Positions 1-8,315 of a DNA stretch of 17,857 nucleotides are shown piece by piece. A program made the translations under genes and the position numbers. Each line of letters starts with the position of its first letter. The first letter of the stretch is position 1. This DNA comes from an uncultured Chromatiaceae bacterium. GTDB taxonomy: Bacteria > Pseudomonadota > Gammaproteobacteria > Enterobacterales > Alteromonadaceae. The stretch covers positions 1 through 17,857 of the forward strand of contig CAMLSF010000074.1 in assembly GCA_946482615.1 (NCBI GenBank), read 5' to 3'. The notes under the pieces were generated by a model, which worked only from the letters and a program-made list of their open reading frames with translations, searched no databases and was not told where the DNA came from.

Positions 1-139
1 GCTGACTGTTATACAATCTGTAACCCGCATCCGTTCTGTTGGCTTTATTGAGCAGACCAGCCTCTTCATAATGCCGGATCATTTTGGCAGAAAGTCCGGT
101 CTGTTTGGCCGCCTCACCTATAGTCACTAAAGTCGCCAT
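1..139 (-). CDS. cueR: MerR-family copper-responsive regulator, CueR-like (partial, N-terminus only)
   Basis: Only the first 46 codons are in the window; the rest runs off the left edge. The fragment begins MATLVTIGEAAKQTGLSAK and continues with IRHYEEAGLL and GYRLY, the winged helix-turn-helix signature of MerR-family activators. E. coli CueR has the same layout (IRFYEEKGL, GYRTY). The start codon lies 4 bases after the copA stop, and a good ribosome site (AGGAG) sits inside the last codons of copA, so the two genes are co-transcribed and perhaps translationally coupled. Family members bind Cu(I) through C-terminal cysteines and untwist promoters with long spacers; those cysteines are outside the window. 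The copper assignment therefore rests on the neighbours copA and copZ and on the two CueR-type operators at 2364-2448. A different metal-responsive MerR protein is possible but less likely. Confidence 0.85.
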   Translation of the reverse strand, partial: MATLVTIGEAAKQTGLSAKMIRHYEEAGLLNKANRTDAGYRLYNSQ

Positions 140-143
140 TCTT

Positions 144-2321
144 TTACTCCTGTGCTTTCCAGCGCTGTAACAACAGGGCATTACTAATCACAAATAAACT
201 ACTGCTTGCCATAGCTGCACCAGCAATGACCGGATTTAAATAACCTAAAGCGGCTAGCGGTATGCCTGTGACATTAAAGATAAAAGCCCAAAACAGATTT
301 TGCTGAATTTTACGGTAGCTCAGCCGGGCTATCTGCAAAGCGGCACTGACCAGTGACGGCTTACTGCGCATCAGAGTCATAGCCGAAGCACTGACAGCTA
401 CTTCAGTACCGCTCGCCATAGCTATACCTAAATCGGCCTGAGCCAAAGCTGGTGCATCATTAATACCATCACCAACCATAGCCACCTGATAACCCAACTG
501 CTGCCAGCTTTGAATGGCCGCCGCTTTTTCTGCCGGCAATACTTCTGCTTTCCAGTCAGTTAAGCCCAGTTGTTGTGCTATGGAAGCGGCGCTTTCTGTG
601 CTATCGCCCGTTAACATAGCCACAGCTATAGCTTGTTGCTTTAACAACTTCACGGCATGCACCGCATCAGCTTTTAACTCATCAGTAAAACAAAACAGCG
701 CCAATAATTGATAACCTTGATTTGCTTGTTGCTCCGCCAGCCAGGACACTGAAGCACCACGGGTTTTAATCTGCTCAAACGGCAAGTCTAACCCCAGTTG
801 CTGCATCCAGTGGCTGCTGCCCAGCACCAGACTGCGGCCTTGCACTTTGCCTTGTACACCTTTGCCTGCGATAACCTGAAACTCTGTGGCCTCCACTGCG
901 GTGATCTGATGCGCTGCAGCATAAGCCAGTAAAGCTTTAGCCAGCGGATGCTCGCTGTGTTGCTGCAGCGAAGCGGCCCACAGCAATGTATCAGGTTCAT
1001 CAGCAAGACGACTGACTTGCTGCAGCACGGGTTTGCCCTGAGTTAAAGTGCCGGTTTTATCAAACACCACCAGGGTTACAGCTTTAGCCTGCTCCAAGGC
1101 AACAGCATCTTTAATCAGGATACCTGACCGGGCTGCAGAACCTGTTCCCGCCATAATAGCTGCAGGTGTGGCCAGGCCCAGTGCACAAGGACAGGCGATC
1201 ACCAGTACAGCCACTGCATTTAAAGTTCCGGTCACCCAATCATCTGCCAGCAACCCCCAACCCACTAAGGTCGCCAGGGCGATCAGTAAAACCACAGGCA
1301 CAAAAATAGCGCTGATTTTATCCACCAATGCCTGCACCGGCGCTTTAGCGCCTTGCGCCTGTTCAACCAGTTGAATAATGCGGGATAAAGTGGATTCGGC
1401 TCCTACTGCTGTAGCTCTGATGTGCAAGACCCCATCCAGATTGACTGAGCCACCCGTGACCTGATCCGCCACAGTTTTAGAGACAGGCACAGACTCGCCA
1501 CTGATCAAAGCTTCATCCACATGACTCAGGCCTTGTTCAACCACAGCATCCACTGCAATACGTTCGCCCGGTTTTACCAGTACCAAATCACCCTTTTGTA
1601 CAGCTTCCGCTTTCACTTCCAGCCAATGGCCGTTTTGAAACACAGTAGCCACAGCAGGTTTTAAATTCTCCAATGCCCTTAAAGCATCAGTGGTGCGTTT
1701 TTTCGCCTTATGCTCAAGGTATTTACCTAAAAGCACCAGACTTAATACTGCACTGCTGCTTTCAAAATACAAATGAGGCGCGCCATGCCCGGTATGCTGA
1801 GCATCAAAGATCCACCACAAATACAAAGACAAGCCATAAGCCGCACTGGTGCCAATAGCGACCAGCAAATCCATATTGCCACTGCCTGCTTTGACTGCAG
1901 CCCAGCCTGCTTTATAAAACCGCGCACCAAAATAAAATTGCACCGGAGTGGCCAACAGCCATTGCCAGAAAGATGGCAACATCCAGTCCAGACCAAACAA
2001 CAAACCAAACATAGGCAACACCAAAGGCACGGTCAGCACTATGCTGGCAACCACAGGCCACCATTGCTGCTGATAAAAAGCAGGCTGAGTCACTTCAGCT
2101 ACCTGCGTTGTTGCTGGCAGACTGGCCTGATAACCTGCCTTTTCGACAGCAGCCATCAATAATTCTGCTGATACAGAGAGGCCACTGATAGTTGCGGTTT
2201 CACTGGCCAGATTGACGCTCACTTGCTCTACACCTGCGACTTTGGCCAACGCTTTTTCTATACGTCCTACACAGGAAGCACAGCTCATTCCGCTGATATT
2301 CAGTTGAATTTGTTCAGACAT
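144..2321 (-). CDS. copA: Copper-exporting P1B-type ATPase CopA
   Basis: ATP-driven Cu(I) exporter of the inner membrane, moving cytoplasmic copper to the periplasm. With the start at 2321 the protein has 725 residues. There is one N-terminal heavy-metal-associated domain (GMSCASC, cysteines 14 and 17), then membrane helices from about residue 88. The transmembrane metal site CPC is at 377-379, the phosphorylation motif DKTGT begins at Asp421, and the SEHPLAKA motif of P1B ATPases is near 456. TGD is at 571-573 and GDGINDAP at 617-624. All catalytic motifs are intact. An in-frame ATG six codons upstream (2339) is possible, but the ATG at 2321 has GGAG at 7-base spacing. The gene reads toward the MerR regulator and is divergent from copZ. 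Having a single HMA domain plus a separate CopZ is common in bacteria. Regulation is probably by CueR at 2364-2394. Confidence 0.96.
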   Translation of the reverse strand: MSEQIQLNISGMSCASCVGRIEKALAKVAGVEQVSVNLASETATISGLSVSAELLMAAVEKAGYQASLPATTQVAEVTQPAFYQQQWWPVVASIVLTVPLVLPMFGLLFGLDWMLPSFWQWLLATPVQFYFGARFYKAGWAAVKAGSGNMDLLVAIGTSAAYGLSLYLWWIFDAQHTGHGAPHLYFESSSAVLSLVLLGKYLEHKAKKRTTDALRALENLKPAVATVFQNGHWLEVKAEAVQKGDLVLVKPGERIAVDAVVEQGLSHVDEALISGESVPVSKTVADQVTGGSVNLDGVLHIRATAVGAESTLSRIIQLVEQAQGAKAPVQALVDKISAIFVPVVLLIALATLVGWGLLADDWVTGTLNAVAVLVIACPCALGLATPAAIMAGTGSAARSGILIKDAVALEQAKAVTLVVFDKTGTLTQGKPVLQQVSRLADEPDTLLWAASLQQHSEHPLAKALLAYAAAHQITAVEATEFQVIAGKGVQGKVQGRSLVLGSSHWMQQLGLDLPFEQIKTRGASVSWLAEQQANQGYQLLALFCFTDELKADAVHAVKLLKQQAIAVAMLTGDSTESAASIAQQLGLTDWKAEVLPAEKAAAIQSWQQLGYQVAMVGDGINDAPALAQADLGIAMASGTEVAVSASAMTLMRSKPSLVSAALQIARLSYRKIQQNLFWAFIFNVTGIPLAALGYLNPVIAGAAMASSSLFVISNALLLQRWKAQE

Positions 2322-2363
2322 AACATGACTCCGGACCAAAAGGGCAATACCCCGACAGCAACA

Positions 2364-2394
2364 AGGCTAAAGCTTACCCTTAGGGCAAGGTCAA
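2364..2394 (-). promoter_or_regulatory. CueR-type operator/promoter of copA
   Basis: Read on the minus strand this is a -35 TTGACC (2389-2394), a 19-bp spacer and a -10 TAGCCT (2364-2369). The over-long spacer is the hallmark of MerR-family promoters. The spacer carries a 21-bp imperfect dyad with arms ACCTTGCCC and GGGTAAGCT around TAA. It lies 43 bp upstream of the copA start at 2321. Binding by the adjacent CueR-like protein is inferred. Confidence 0.82.
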
Positions 2395-2417
2395 CAACAA
2401 AAATTAAAAAATAGTAG

Positions 2418-2448
2418 TTGACCTTACCACAGGGCAAGCTTGGATCAT
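2418..2448 (+). promoter_or_regulatory. CueR-type operator/promoter of copZ
   Basis: On the plus strand a -35 TTGACC (2418-2423) is followed by a 19-bp spacer and a -10-like GATCAT (2443-2448), about 40 bp before copZ. The spacer region holds the dyad arms ACCTTACC and GGGCAAGCT around ACA, clearly related to the copA operator but one base shorter overall (20 against 21 bp). The -10 match is weak. Divergent arrangement with the copA operator suggests coordinated induction by copper. Confidence 0.72.
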
Positions 2449-2487
2449 GTTCGTGAACAACCCCATCAGTAACAAAGGACAAACACA

Positions 2488-2688
2488 ATGAAAGTACAAT
2501 TGAAAGTAACAGGCATGACATGTAACCACTGCATCAGCATGGTGAATAAAGCTATAGCCAAACTGCAGGCAGATGCCACAGTGACTGTGGATTTAGCGAA
2601 CCAACAAGTGGATGTAGAGAGTGCCTTAGCTGCTGAAGATATTATTGCAGCGCTGGACGAAGCCGGTTACCCGGCTGTTGTACTCTAG
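2488..2688 (+). CDS. copZ: Copper chaperone CopZ (heavy-metal-associated domain protein)
   Basis: Soluble cytoplasmic Cu(I) carrier of 66 residues that would hand copper to the HMA domain of CopA and to CueR. The whole protein is one ferredoxin-like HMA fold (beta-alpha-beta-beta-alpha-beta) with the metal site GMTCNHC (Cys12 and Cys15) in the first loop and a typical C-terminal strand ending AGYPAVVL. Length is normal for CopZ. AAAGGA precedes the ATG at suitable spacing. It is divergent from copA with its own operator and converges with the YeeZ-like gene 23 bp downstream; no clear terminator separates the two. In Vibrio and related bacteria copZ, copA and cueR are similarly clustered. Confidence 0.93.
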   Translation: MKVQLKVTGMTCNHCISMVNKAIAKLQADATVTVDLANQQVDVESALAAEDIIAALDEAGYPAVVL

Positions 2689-2711
2689 TTTTGCTGCAGC
2701 TTGAGTCAGAT

Positions 2712-3521
2712 TCAGCTACAAAAAGGCAAAGCGGTCAATGCAGAGTCAAACTGATACTGAAAACCGGCAATAGTCTGAGATTTGTGACTAATGACTCTGC
2801 GCCATGGCGTTTGACTGCTGCTGTGCTCAAAAACTGGTGCCGGCAAGGACGCCAGTTCACAGGCCGTTAAATAGAACTCAGCTTTAGAGCAAAATTGCGG
2901 ACTGGATAAGTTAAACAGCTCAGGCCATAACTGCTGCCGGACTATGGCAGAAACTGCAGCACAAATATCGCTGCTGTGAACCATATTCACAGCCACATCT
3001 GCGGCTCCGGCTTGTTTGCCGGATAAAAACCGGGCCGGATGACGACCGGGGCCAATTAAACCAGCCAGACGCAAAGTGCAGCATGGCACTGCAACCCGCA
3101 ACAGCTGTTCACCCACAGCCAGCAACTCAATACGGGGATCGGCCAGTTGCAACGGGCTGTTCTCGCTGACATCACCGGACAAACCTTCATAAATGCCAGT
3201 ACTGCTTAAATGAATACAAGCCAGAGATCCCGACAACTTCATCAGAGTCGCCAGCTGAGCTAAAGCTCTGGTGTAGCCTTCACCGTCAGAACGGCTGGCT
3301 GGCACAGTGCAAATCACAATGGCATCTTTAAACAAAGCGCTGAGCTCTGCATCAGGCCTGATGGACTGGCCTAAATCCAGTACAAAATGATTACACTGTT
3401 CAGCCACAGCAGAAGATTTTGTCGCACTGCGGTTGCTGAGCCAGAGTTCGTGCCCGTCGGCTTTAAGTTGTGTCGCCAGCTGAGTCCCGAGCCAACCTGC
3501 ACCTATGACTAATATTTTCAT
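2712..3521 (-). CDS. YeeZ-like NAD(P)-binding Rossmann-fold protein (atypical SDR / epimerase-like)
   Basis: A 269-residue cytoplasmic protein beginning MKILVIGAGWLGTQLA. The dinucleotide-binding motif GAGWLG is at residues 7-12, immediately after the first beta strand. The rest resembles the extended short-chain dehydrogenase/NAD-dependent epimerase group, with an HLSSTGIYEG segment where classical members carry catalytic Ser and Tyr. The Tyr is not followed by Lys in a YxxxK motif, so this is an atypical member. Overall it resembles E. coli YeeZ, whose reaction is not established. It is transcribed alone on the minus strand, convergent with copZ and divergent from cydA, and shares no evident pathway with either. 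A nucleotide-sugar epimerase-like activity is possible but cannot be inferred. Confidence 0.8.
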   Translation of the reverse strand: MKILVIGAGWLGTQLATQLKADGHELWLSNRSATKSSAVAEQCNHFVLDLGQSIRPDAELSALFKDAIVICTVPASRSDGEGYTRALAQLATLMKLSGSLACIHLSSTGIYEGLSGDVSENSPLQLADPRIELLAVGEQLLRVAVPCCTLRLAGLIGPGRHPARFLSGKQAGAADVAVNMVHSSDICAAVSAIVRQQLWPELFNLSSPQFCSKAEFYLTACELASLPAPVFEHSSSQTPWRRVISHKSQTIAGFQYQFDSALTALPFCS

Positions 3522-3624
3522 ACCTGACGCCCTTCCGCTCTAACATTCGAATTGGATAGTAACAGATCACCAACTTCTATTTTTATCAAATTTACCACTA
3601 TTTGCAAATTTCCAGCAATTTTTA

Positions 3625-3666
3625 TTGATCCGCGTCAAGATCGCCCACAGACAAAAGGCGTAGTTT
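3625..3666 (+). promoter_or_regulatory. FNR/ANR-type box and putative class II promoter for cydABXDC
   Basis: TTGATCCGCGTCAA at 3625-3638 matches the FNR/ANR consensus TTGAT-N4-ATCAA in 9 of 10 defined positions. Its centre is 32 bp upstream of the centre of a -10-like hexamer TAGTTT (3661-3666), the geometry expected of a class II activated promoter with the box at -41.5. This predicts a start near 3673 and a leader of about 90 nt. FNR-family regulation of bd oxidases is known in enterics and pseudomonads; it is inferred here. Confidence 0.7.
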
Positions 3667-3674
3667 AAGCGCCA

Positions 3675-3692
3675 CTCATGCGAATGTATGAG
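3675..3692 (+). other. Small hairpin in the cydA leader
   Basis: CTCATGC and GTATGAG can pair around a GAAT loop (7 bp including one G-U pair) just after the predicted transcription start. It does not overlap the cydA ribosome site (GGAGGAG near 3750). It could stabilise the mRNA 5' end or mean nothing. Confidence 0.3.
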
Positions 3693-3762
3693 CTTTAGCA
3701 CTGACTGGCACTGACGCCATTTACAGGCCAGATCCACAGTTCCTGATGGAGGAGCAATCCGA

Positions 3763-5313
3763 ATGGATGTTGTTGAACTCTCACGCTTACAGTTTGCCGC
3801 TACGGCAATGTACCACTTCTTATTTGTGCCCTTAACTTTGGGTATGACATTCCTGCTGGCCATTATGGAGTCAGTTTATGTCATGACGGGTAAAGAAATT
3901 TACCGTGATATGACTAAATTCTGGGGCAAGTTGTTTGCCATTAACTTCGCGCTGGGGGTCACCACTGGCATAGCGATGGAATTCCAGTTTGGCACCAACT
4001 GGTCCTACTATTCGCATTATGTCGGTGACATCTTTGGCGCCCCTTTGGCCATTGAAGGCCTGATGGCATTTTTCCTTGAGTCCACTTTAGTGGGTCTGTT
4101 CTTTTTTGGTTGGGACAGACTCAGTAAAGTACAGCATCTGGCCGTGACCTGGCTGGTGGCTCTGGCTTCAAACTTATCGGCACTGTGGATTTTAATTGCC
4201 AATGGTTGGATGCAACACCCGGTTGGCGCCGAATTTAATTTCGAAACCATGAGAATGGAAATGCTCAGCTTCAGCGAAGTGGTGTTTAACCCTGTAGCTC
4301 AGGTCAAGTTTGTTCATACTGTTTCCGCAGGTTATGTCACAGGCGCTATGTTTGTACTGGCAATTTCAGCCTGGTATATGCTGAAGGGTCGCGACTTAGC
4401 TTTTGCCCGCCGCAGTTTTGCCATCGCCTCTGCTTTTGGTTTAGCCAGTGCCTTATCTGTCATAGTGTTAGGGGATGAATCTGGTTATGAGTTAGGGGAC
4501 GTACAAAAAGTAAAACTGGCCGCAGTAGAGGCTGAATGGAAAACACATCCGGCACCGGCTGATTTCACCATCTTTGGCATCCCGAATGAAGCAACCCAAA
4601 GCACGGACTATGCGCTGAAAATTCCAGGTGCTATGGGCCTCATCGCCACCCGCTCTTTAGATAAAGAAGTGACAGGCCTGGCTGAACTGAAAGAACAACA
4701 CCGCCAGCGTATTGTCAATGGCCAGCTCGCCTACGGCCTGTTGAAAAAACTAAGGGCTGGAGAAAAAACACCGGAAAATATCGCCGCCTTTGATTTGGTA
4801 AAAAATGACCTGGGTTATGGCCTGCTATTGATGGCCTATACGGACGACCCGGTTTACGCCACAGCTGAACAAGTAGAACTTGCAGTACAACAAAGTATTC
4901 CTAAAGTGGCGCCGCTGTTCTGGTCCTTCCGGGTGATGGTAGCCGCTGGTTTTATTATGCTGCTGGTGTTTGTTTTGTCTTTTTATCACAGTGCCAAACG
5001 TACACCGGAAAAACCACGCTGGTTACTCAAAGCCGCGCTGTTTTCCTTACCTCTGCCCTGGATTGCCTGTGAAGCGGGCTGGTTTGTTGCCGAATATGGT
5101 CGCCAGCCCTGGGCTGTAGGTGAACTCTTGCCGACTCATTTAGCCGCGTCCCAGCTCAGTGCCACCGAAATTTGGATCAGCTTAGTGGCTATTACCGCAC
5201 TTTATACCGTCTTTCTGATCATCGAAGTCTGGTTGATGCAGCATTTTGCCCGTAAAGGTCCTGCGTCTATCCATACCGGCAAGTATCACGGCGAACAGGC
5301 CCGGGAGGTTTAA
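3763..5313 (+). CDS. cydA: Cytochrome bd quinol oxidase subunit I CydA
   Basis: Haem-bearing, quinol-oxidising subunit of the high-affinity terminal oxidase in the inner membrane, reducing O2 to water without pumping protons. The 516-residue sequence follows E. coli CydA almost throughout. The expected haem ligands are present: His18 (MYHFLF), His185 (VKFVHT) and Met392 (FRVMVAAGF), as are the conserved acidic residues Glu98 and Glu106. The region between about 245 and 385, including the QxxK-like segment near GYELGDVQK, is the long form of the quinol-binding Q-loop, and GRQPW (446-450) is intact. This makes it a canonical bd-I type rather than a short-Q-loop cyanide-insensitive oxidase. A strong ribosome site (GGAGGAG) precedes the ATG. 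cydB begins one base after the stop. Confidence 0.97.
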   Translation: MDVVELSRLQFAATAMYHFLFVPLTLGMTFLLAIMESVYVMTGKEIYRDMTKFWGKLFAINFALGVTTGIAMEFQFGTNWSYYSHYVGDIFGAPLAIEGLMAFFLESTLVGLFFFGWDRLSKVQHLAVTWLVALASNLSALWILIANGWMQHPVGAEFNFETMRMEMLSFSEVVFNPVAQVKFVHTVSAGYVTGAMFVLAISAWYMLKGRDLAFARRSFAIASAFGLASALSVIVLGDESGYELGDVQKVKLAAVEAEWKTHPAPADFTIFGIPNEATQSTDYALKIPGAMGLIATRSLDKEVTGLAELKEQHRQRIVNGQLAYGLLKKLRAGEKTPENIAAFDLVKNDLGYGLLLMAYTDDPVYATAEQVELAVQQSIPKVAPLFWSFRVMVAAGFIMLLVFVLSFYHSAKRTPEKPRWLLKAALFSLPLPWIACEAGWFVAEYGRQPWAVGELLPTHLAASQLSATEIWISLVAITALYTVFLIIEVWLMQHFARKGPASIHTGKYHGEQAREV

Positions 5314-5314
5314 C

Positions 5315-6451
5315 ATGGATTATGAATTTTTACGTTTTATCTGGTGGTTACTGGTTGGCGTATTGCTGATTGGTTTTGCCGTGACCGACGGTTTTGATAT
5401 GGGGGTGGGGGCACTGCTCAAAGTGATAGGCCGTGACGACACCGAACGCCGTATTTTGATTAATGCGGTAGCGCCGCACTGGGATGGTAATCAGGTCTGG
5501 CTTATCACAGCAGGTGGTGCTTTGTTTGCCGCCTGGCCCCCTGTTTATGCCACAGCTTTTAGTGGTTTTTATCTGGCGATGATGCTGACCTTAGCCGCGC
5601 TGTTTTTACGCCCTATCGGCTTTGATTACCGCTCCAAGCTGGACAATGCCAAATGGCGCAGCAACTGGGACTGGGCTTTAACCGCAGGTTCTGCCATACC
5701 ACCCATTATTTTTGGCGTAGCTTTTGGCAATCTGTTGCAGGGGGTACCGTTTCACTTTGATGAGCTGCTACGGATTTACTACACAGGTTCATTTTGGGCT
5801 TTATTAAATCCCTTTGCCTTATTGGTTGGTGTGCTGAGCTTACTGATGTTTATCAATCAGGGCGCCTGTTATCTGCAAATGAAAACCGAAGCGCCGCTGC
5901 GCCAGAGGGCAGAAGCAGTGTCTTTCATCAGCGCGACTCTGGCAGCCGTGTTGTTTGTTGCGGCAGGTGTCTGGCTGGCTTTTGCAGGTATGGGCTATAA
6001 AGTCACCAGTCTGATTGACAGCAACGCCATCAACAGTGCTGTGACCAAAACTGTGGAAGTCAGCAGTGGTGCCTGGTTTAGCAACTATGCCACTTACCCG
6101 CTGTTATGGATTTTGCCACTGCTGGGTATTGTGGCCTTTTTGCTATCGGCCTTGTTCAGCAAACTGGCCAAAGGCTGGCAGGCTTTTGTTGCCTCCTCCC
6201 TGGCCATGACTGGCGTGATCCTGACCTGTGGTGTCTCGATGTTTCCTTTTATTATGCCGTCCAGCAGCATGCCCAATCACAGCCTGACCATGTGGGATGC
6301 CACCTCCAGTGAATTGACATTAAAAATCATGTTTGTGGTGGCCTGTATTTTTGTGCCCATCATCCTTGGCTACACAGCCTGGTGCTACTGGAAAATGTGG
6401 GGCCGCTTAAACCGCAACTCCATCAGCAGCAACACTCATTCATTGTATTAA
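5315..6451 (+). CDS. cydB: Cytochrome bd quinol oxidase subunit II CydB
   Basis: Membrane partner of CydA, 378 residues, essentially the E. coli length (379). It begins MDYEFLRFIWWLLVGVLL and carries the typical early segment FAVTDGFDMGVGAL, then HWDGNQVWLITAGGALFAAWP, both highly conserved in CydB. Several hydrophobic helices follow. The open frame extends upstream to 5246, inside cydA. The ATG at 5315 is the real start because it has GGGAGG at proper spacing, follows the cydA stop by one base and aligns with the E. coli N-terminus. The one-base gap implies tight translational coupling with cydA, fitting a 1:1 complex. Confidence 0.97.
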   Translation: MDYEFLRFIWWLLVGVLLIGFAVTDGFDMGVGALLKVIGRDDTERRILINAVAPHWDGNQVWLITAGGALFAAWPPVYATAFSGFYLAMMLTLAALFLRPIGFDYRSKLDNAKWRSNWDWALTAGSAIPPIIFGVAFGNLLQGVPFHFDELLRIYYTGSFWALLNPFALLVGVLSLLMFINQGACYLQMKTEAPLRQRAEAVSFISATLAAVLFVAAGVWLAFAGMGYKVTSLIDSNAINSAVTKTVEVSSGAWFSNYATYPLLWILPLLGIVAFLLSALFSKLAKGWQAFVASSLAMTGVILTCGVSMFPFIMPSSSMPNHSLTMWDATSSELTLKIMFVVACIFVPIILGYTAWCYWKMWGRLNRNSISSNTHSLY

Positions 6452-6462
6452 GGAGCAGTTTT

Positions 6463-6579
6463 ATGTGGTATTTCACCTGGATTTTAGGCGTATTACTGGC
6501 CTGCTCTTTTGGCATCATCAATGCGATGTGGCTGGAGCTAAACGGTTACCCGGGCGAAGAGAACGAACCATCAGAGTAA
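6463..6579 (+). CDS. cydX: Cytochrome bd small subunit CydX
   Basis: A 38-residue single-helix membrane protein, MWYFTWILGVLLACSFGI followed by a charged tail. It closely resembles E. coli CydX (37 residues, MWYFAWILGTLLACSFGV). CydX packs against CydA and is needed for stability and full activity of the oxidase. The gene has AGGAG upstream of its ATG, starts 11 bases after cydB and ends 11 bases before cydD. A longer frame from 6382 overlaps cydB and is not the start. CydX genes are often missed because of their size. No ybgE-like gene follows; cydD comes next. Confidence 0.95.
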   Translation: MWYFTWILGVLLACSFGIINAMWLELNGYPGEENEPSE

Positions 6580-6590
6580 CTAAGGATTTG

Positions 6591-8315
6591 ATGCCTGTGT
6601 TGTCATTAAGGCAATTAGTCCAGTCAGAAAAGAACCGCTTGCATCTGGCCATAGTGCTGGGTGCAACGGCCTCTTTACTGATGATCTGGCAGTGCTGGTT
6701 ACTGGCGACTTTATGTGATCTGGTCTTACAGCAGCAACCAATCCCAACAGATCTGCTGCTGCATATTTTAGTGTTGTGGCTGCTGCGCCCTGCACTGTTG
6801 GCGGCCAAAGATGTAGTTGCCCTCAAGGCCAGTCAAAACTTACGTTTTTCAATCCGGCATCAGTTACTTGGCATTATTAGTCAGGCCGGCCCACTGCGGC
6901 AACGTATCGCTTCTGACGGTGATTTATCCACCCGCTTGCTGGAACAAGTGGATTCGCTGGATCCTTATATCAGCCGCTATTACCCTCAGCTGTATCTGGT
7001 GGTGCTTTGCCCCTTGTTTATTTCTATAGCTGTGGCCAGTCAAAGTCTGCTGGCCGCCTTGTTGTTGTTAGCCACAGCCCCACTTATTCCGCTTTTTATG
7101 ATTTTACTCGGAAAAAAAGCGGCGCAAGCCAGTCAGCAGCAAGTGCAGGCCTTAGGTTTATTAGGCGGACGTTTTCTGGAGTTTTTACGGGCTGCGACTC
7201 TTATCCGTCAATTACAAGCAGAACCTTTGGTACTGAACCGGCTAAATAACGCCGGTGAAGACTACAGAAAGCGCACTATGTCGGTGCTGAGCAAAGCTTT
7301 TTTATCCGGTGCTGTGCTGGAGTTATTTGCCTCTTTGGCCATAGCTTTAGTGGCTTTGTATCTGGGTTTAGGTTTATTGGGCGAGCTGCCCTGGGCCAAA
7401 GCACACATTCCGGTGTCTTACCAGCCGGCCCTGTTTATCTTATTGATGGCTCCCGAGTTTTATGCGCCACTGCGTCAGCTTGGAGCTGATTATCATGCCA
7501 AAGCTCAGGCCGAAGCGGCTTTTGCCAGTCTGACCCCAATCTGGGCTTTGCCTTTGTGTACTGGTGGCAACAGGCCAGCACCCACAACACCTGTCTGTAT
7601 TGAATTTCAGCAGTTTAGCCTGCTGGGCTCAGAGCACAGAGCTTCCTTGCTGACAGATATTCAGGCTCAGGTTTTACCGACGCAACGTATAGGATTAACA
7701 GGCCCCAGTGGTGCTGGCAAAACCAGTTTGCTCCAGTCGTTATTAGCTTTTCAGCAACCGGATCAAGGCCAAATCAGGATAGGCGATCATGAGTTAACTG
7801 AGTTGAACTTAGCTCAGTGGCGACAGCAACTGGTGTATTTATCCCAGCAAAGCCAGTGGTTAAGCGGCAGCTTACGCAGTAATTTACTGCTGGCGAACCC
7901 CTCAGCAACAGAAGCAGAACTCAGCACGGCCTTGCATCAGGCCTTGTGTGCCGATTTTGTCTTTGCGTTACCTGCAGGTATGGACACTGTACTTGCAGAG
8001 AGTGGGGTTGGTTTATCCGGTGGGCAATTGCAGCGTCTGGCTTTGGCCAGAGCTTTATTAAAACAAAGTTGGTGTTGGCTGCTGGATGAGCCTGCCTCTA
8101 TGTTGCCAGCGGAACAACAACGGCACTATTTTCAGCAGTTAGACCAGCTCAGCCACGGCAAAACTTTGCTGCTGGCGACTCATCAGTTACAGCATCTGGA
8201 CTGGCTGGATCAGGTGTGGTTGATAGTGCAGGGGCAAATTGTCGCTAAAGGCACAGTGGCAGAAATTCAGGCCCATCCTTTGTATCAAGCCAGTTACCTC
8301 CAGGAAGCCGTATGA
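6591..8315 (+). CDS. cydD: ABC exporter CydDC, subunit CydD
   Basis: One half of the heterodimeric CydDC ABC transporter of the inner membrane, required for assembly of cytochrome bd. It has been reported to export cysteine or glutathione and to bind haem; the true substrate is debated. The 574-residue protein has an N-terminal transmembrane domain (about 15-310) and an ATPase domain (about 335-560). The ATPase carries Walker A GPSGAGKT (371-378), signature LSGGQ (475-479), Walker B WCWLLDE (494-500) and the switch His531 (ATHQ). I chose the ATG at 6591, preceded by AAGGA; the frame open from 6465 overlaps cydX. E. coli CydD has 588 residues. It overlaps cydC by 4 bases. Confidence 0.95.
   Translation: MPVLSLRQLVQSEKNRLHLAIVLGATASLLMIWQCWLLATLCDLVLQQQPIPTDLLLHILVLWLLRPALLAAKDVVALKASQNLRFSIRHQLLGIISQAGPLRQRIASDGDLSTRLLEQVDSLDPYISRYYPQLYLVVLCPLFISIAVASQSLLAALLLLATAPLIPLFMILLGKKAAQASQQQVQALGLLGGRFLEFLRAATLIRQLQAEPLVLNRLNNAGEDYRKRTMSVLSKAFLSGAVLELFASLAIALVALYLGLGLLGELPWAKAHIPVSYQPALFILLMAPEFYAPLRQLGADYHAKAQAEAAFASLTPIWALPLCTGGNRPAPTTPVCIEFQQFSLLGSEHRASLLTDIQAQVLPTQRIGLTGPSGAGKTSLLQSLLAFQQPDQGQIRIGDHELTELNLAQWRQQLVYLSQQSQWLSGSLRSNLLLANPSATEAELSTALHQALCADFVFALPAGMDTVLAESGVGLSGGQLQRLALARALLKQSWCWLLDEPASMLPAEQQRHYFQQLDQLSHGKTLLLATHQLQHLDWLDQVWLIVQGQIVAKGTVAEIQAHPLYQASYLQEAV

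Noticed and set aside
2300..2521. A 73-codon minus-strand open frame spanning the copA-copZ gap
   Set aside because: It runs through both CueR-type operators and overlaps copA and copZ; no family resemblance.
2689..2711. Possible bidirectional terminator between copZ and the YeeZ-like gene
   Set aside because: Only a short bulged pairing around AGCT can be drawn and no T run follows on either strand.
3567..3863. A 98-codon minus-strand open frame before and across the cydA start
   Set aside because: It overlaps the cyd promoter region with its FNR box and the conserved beginning of cydA, has no recognisable domain and looks like chance.
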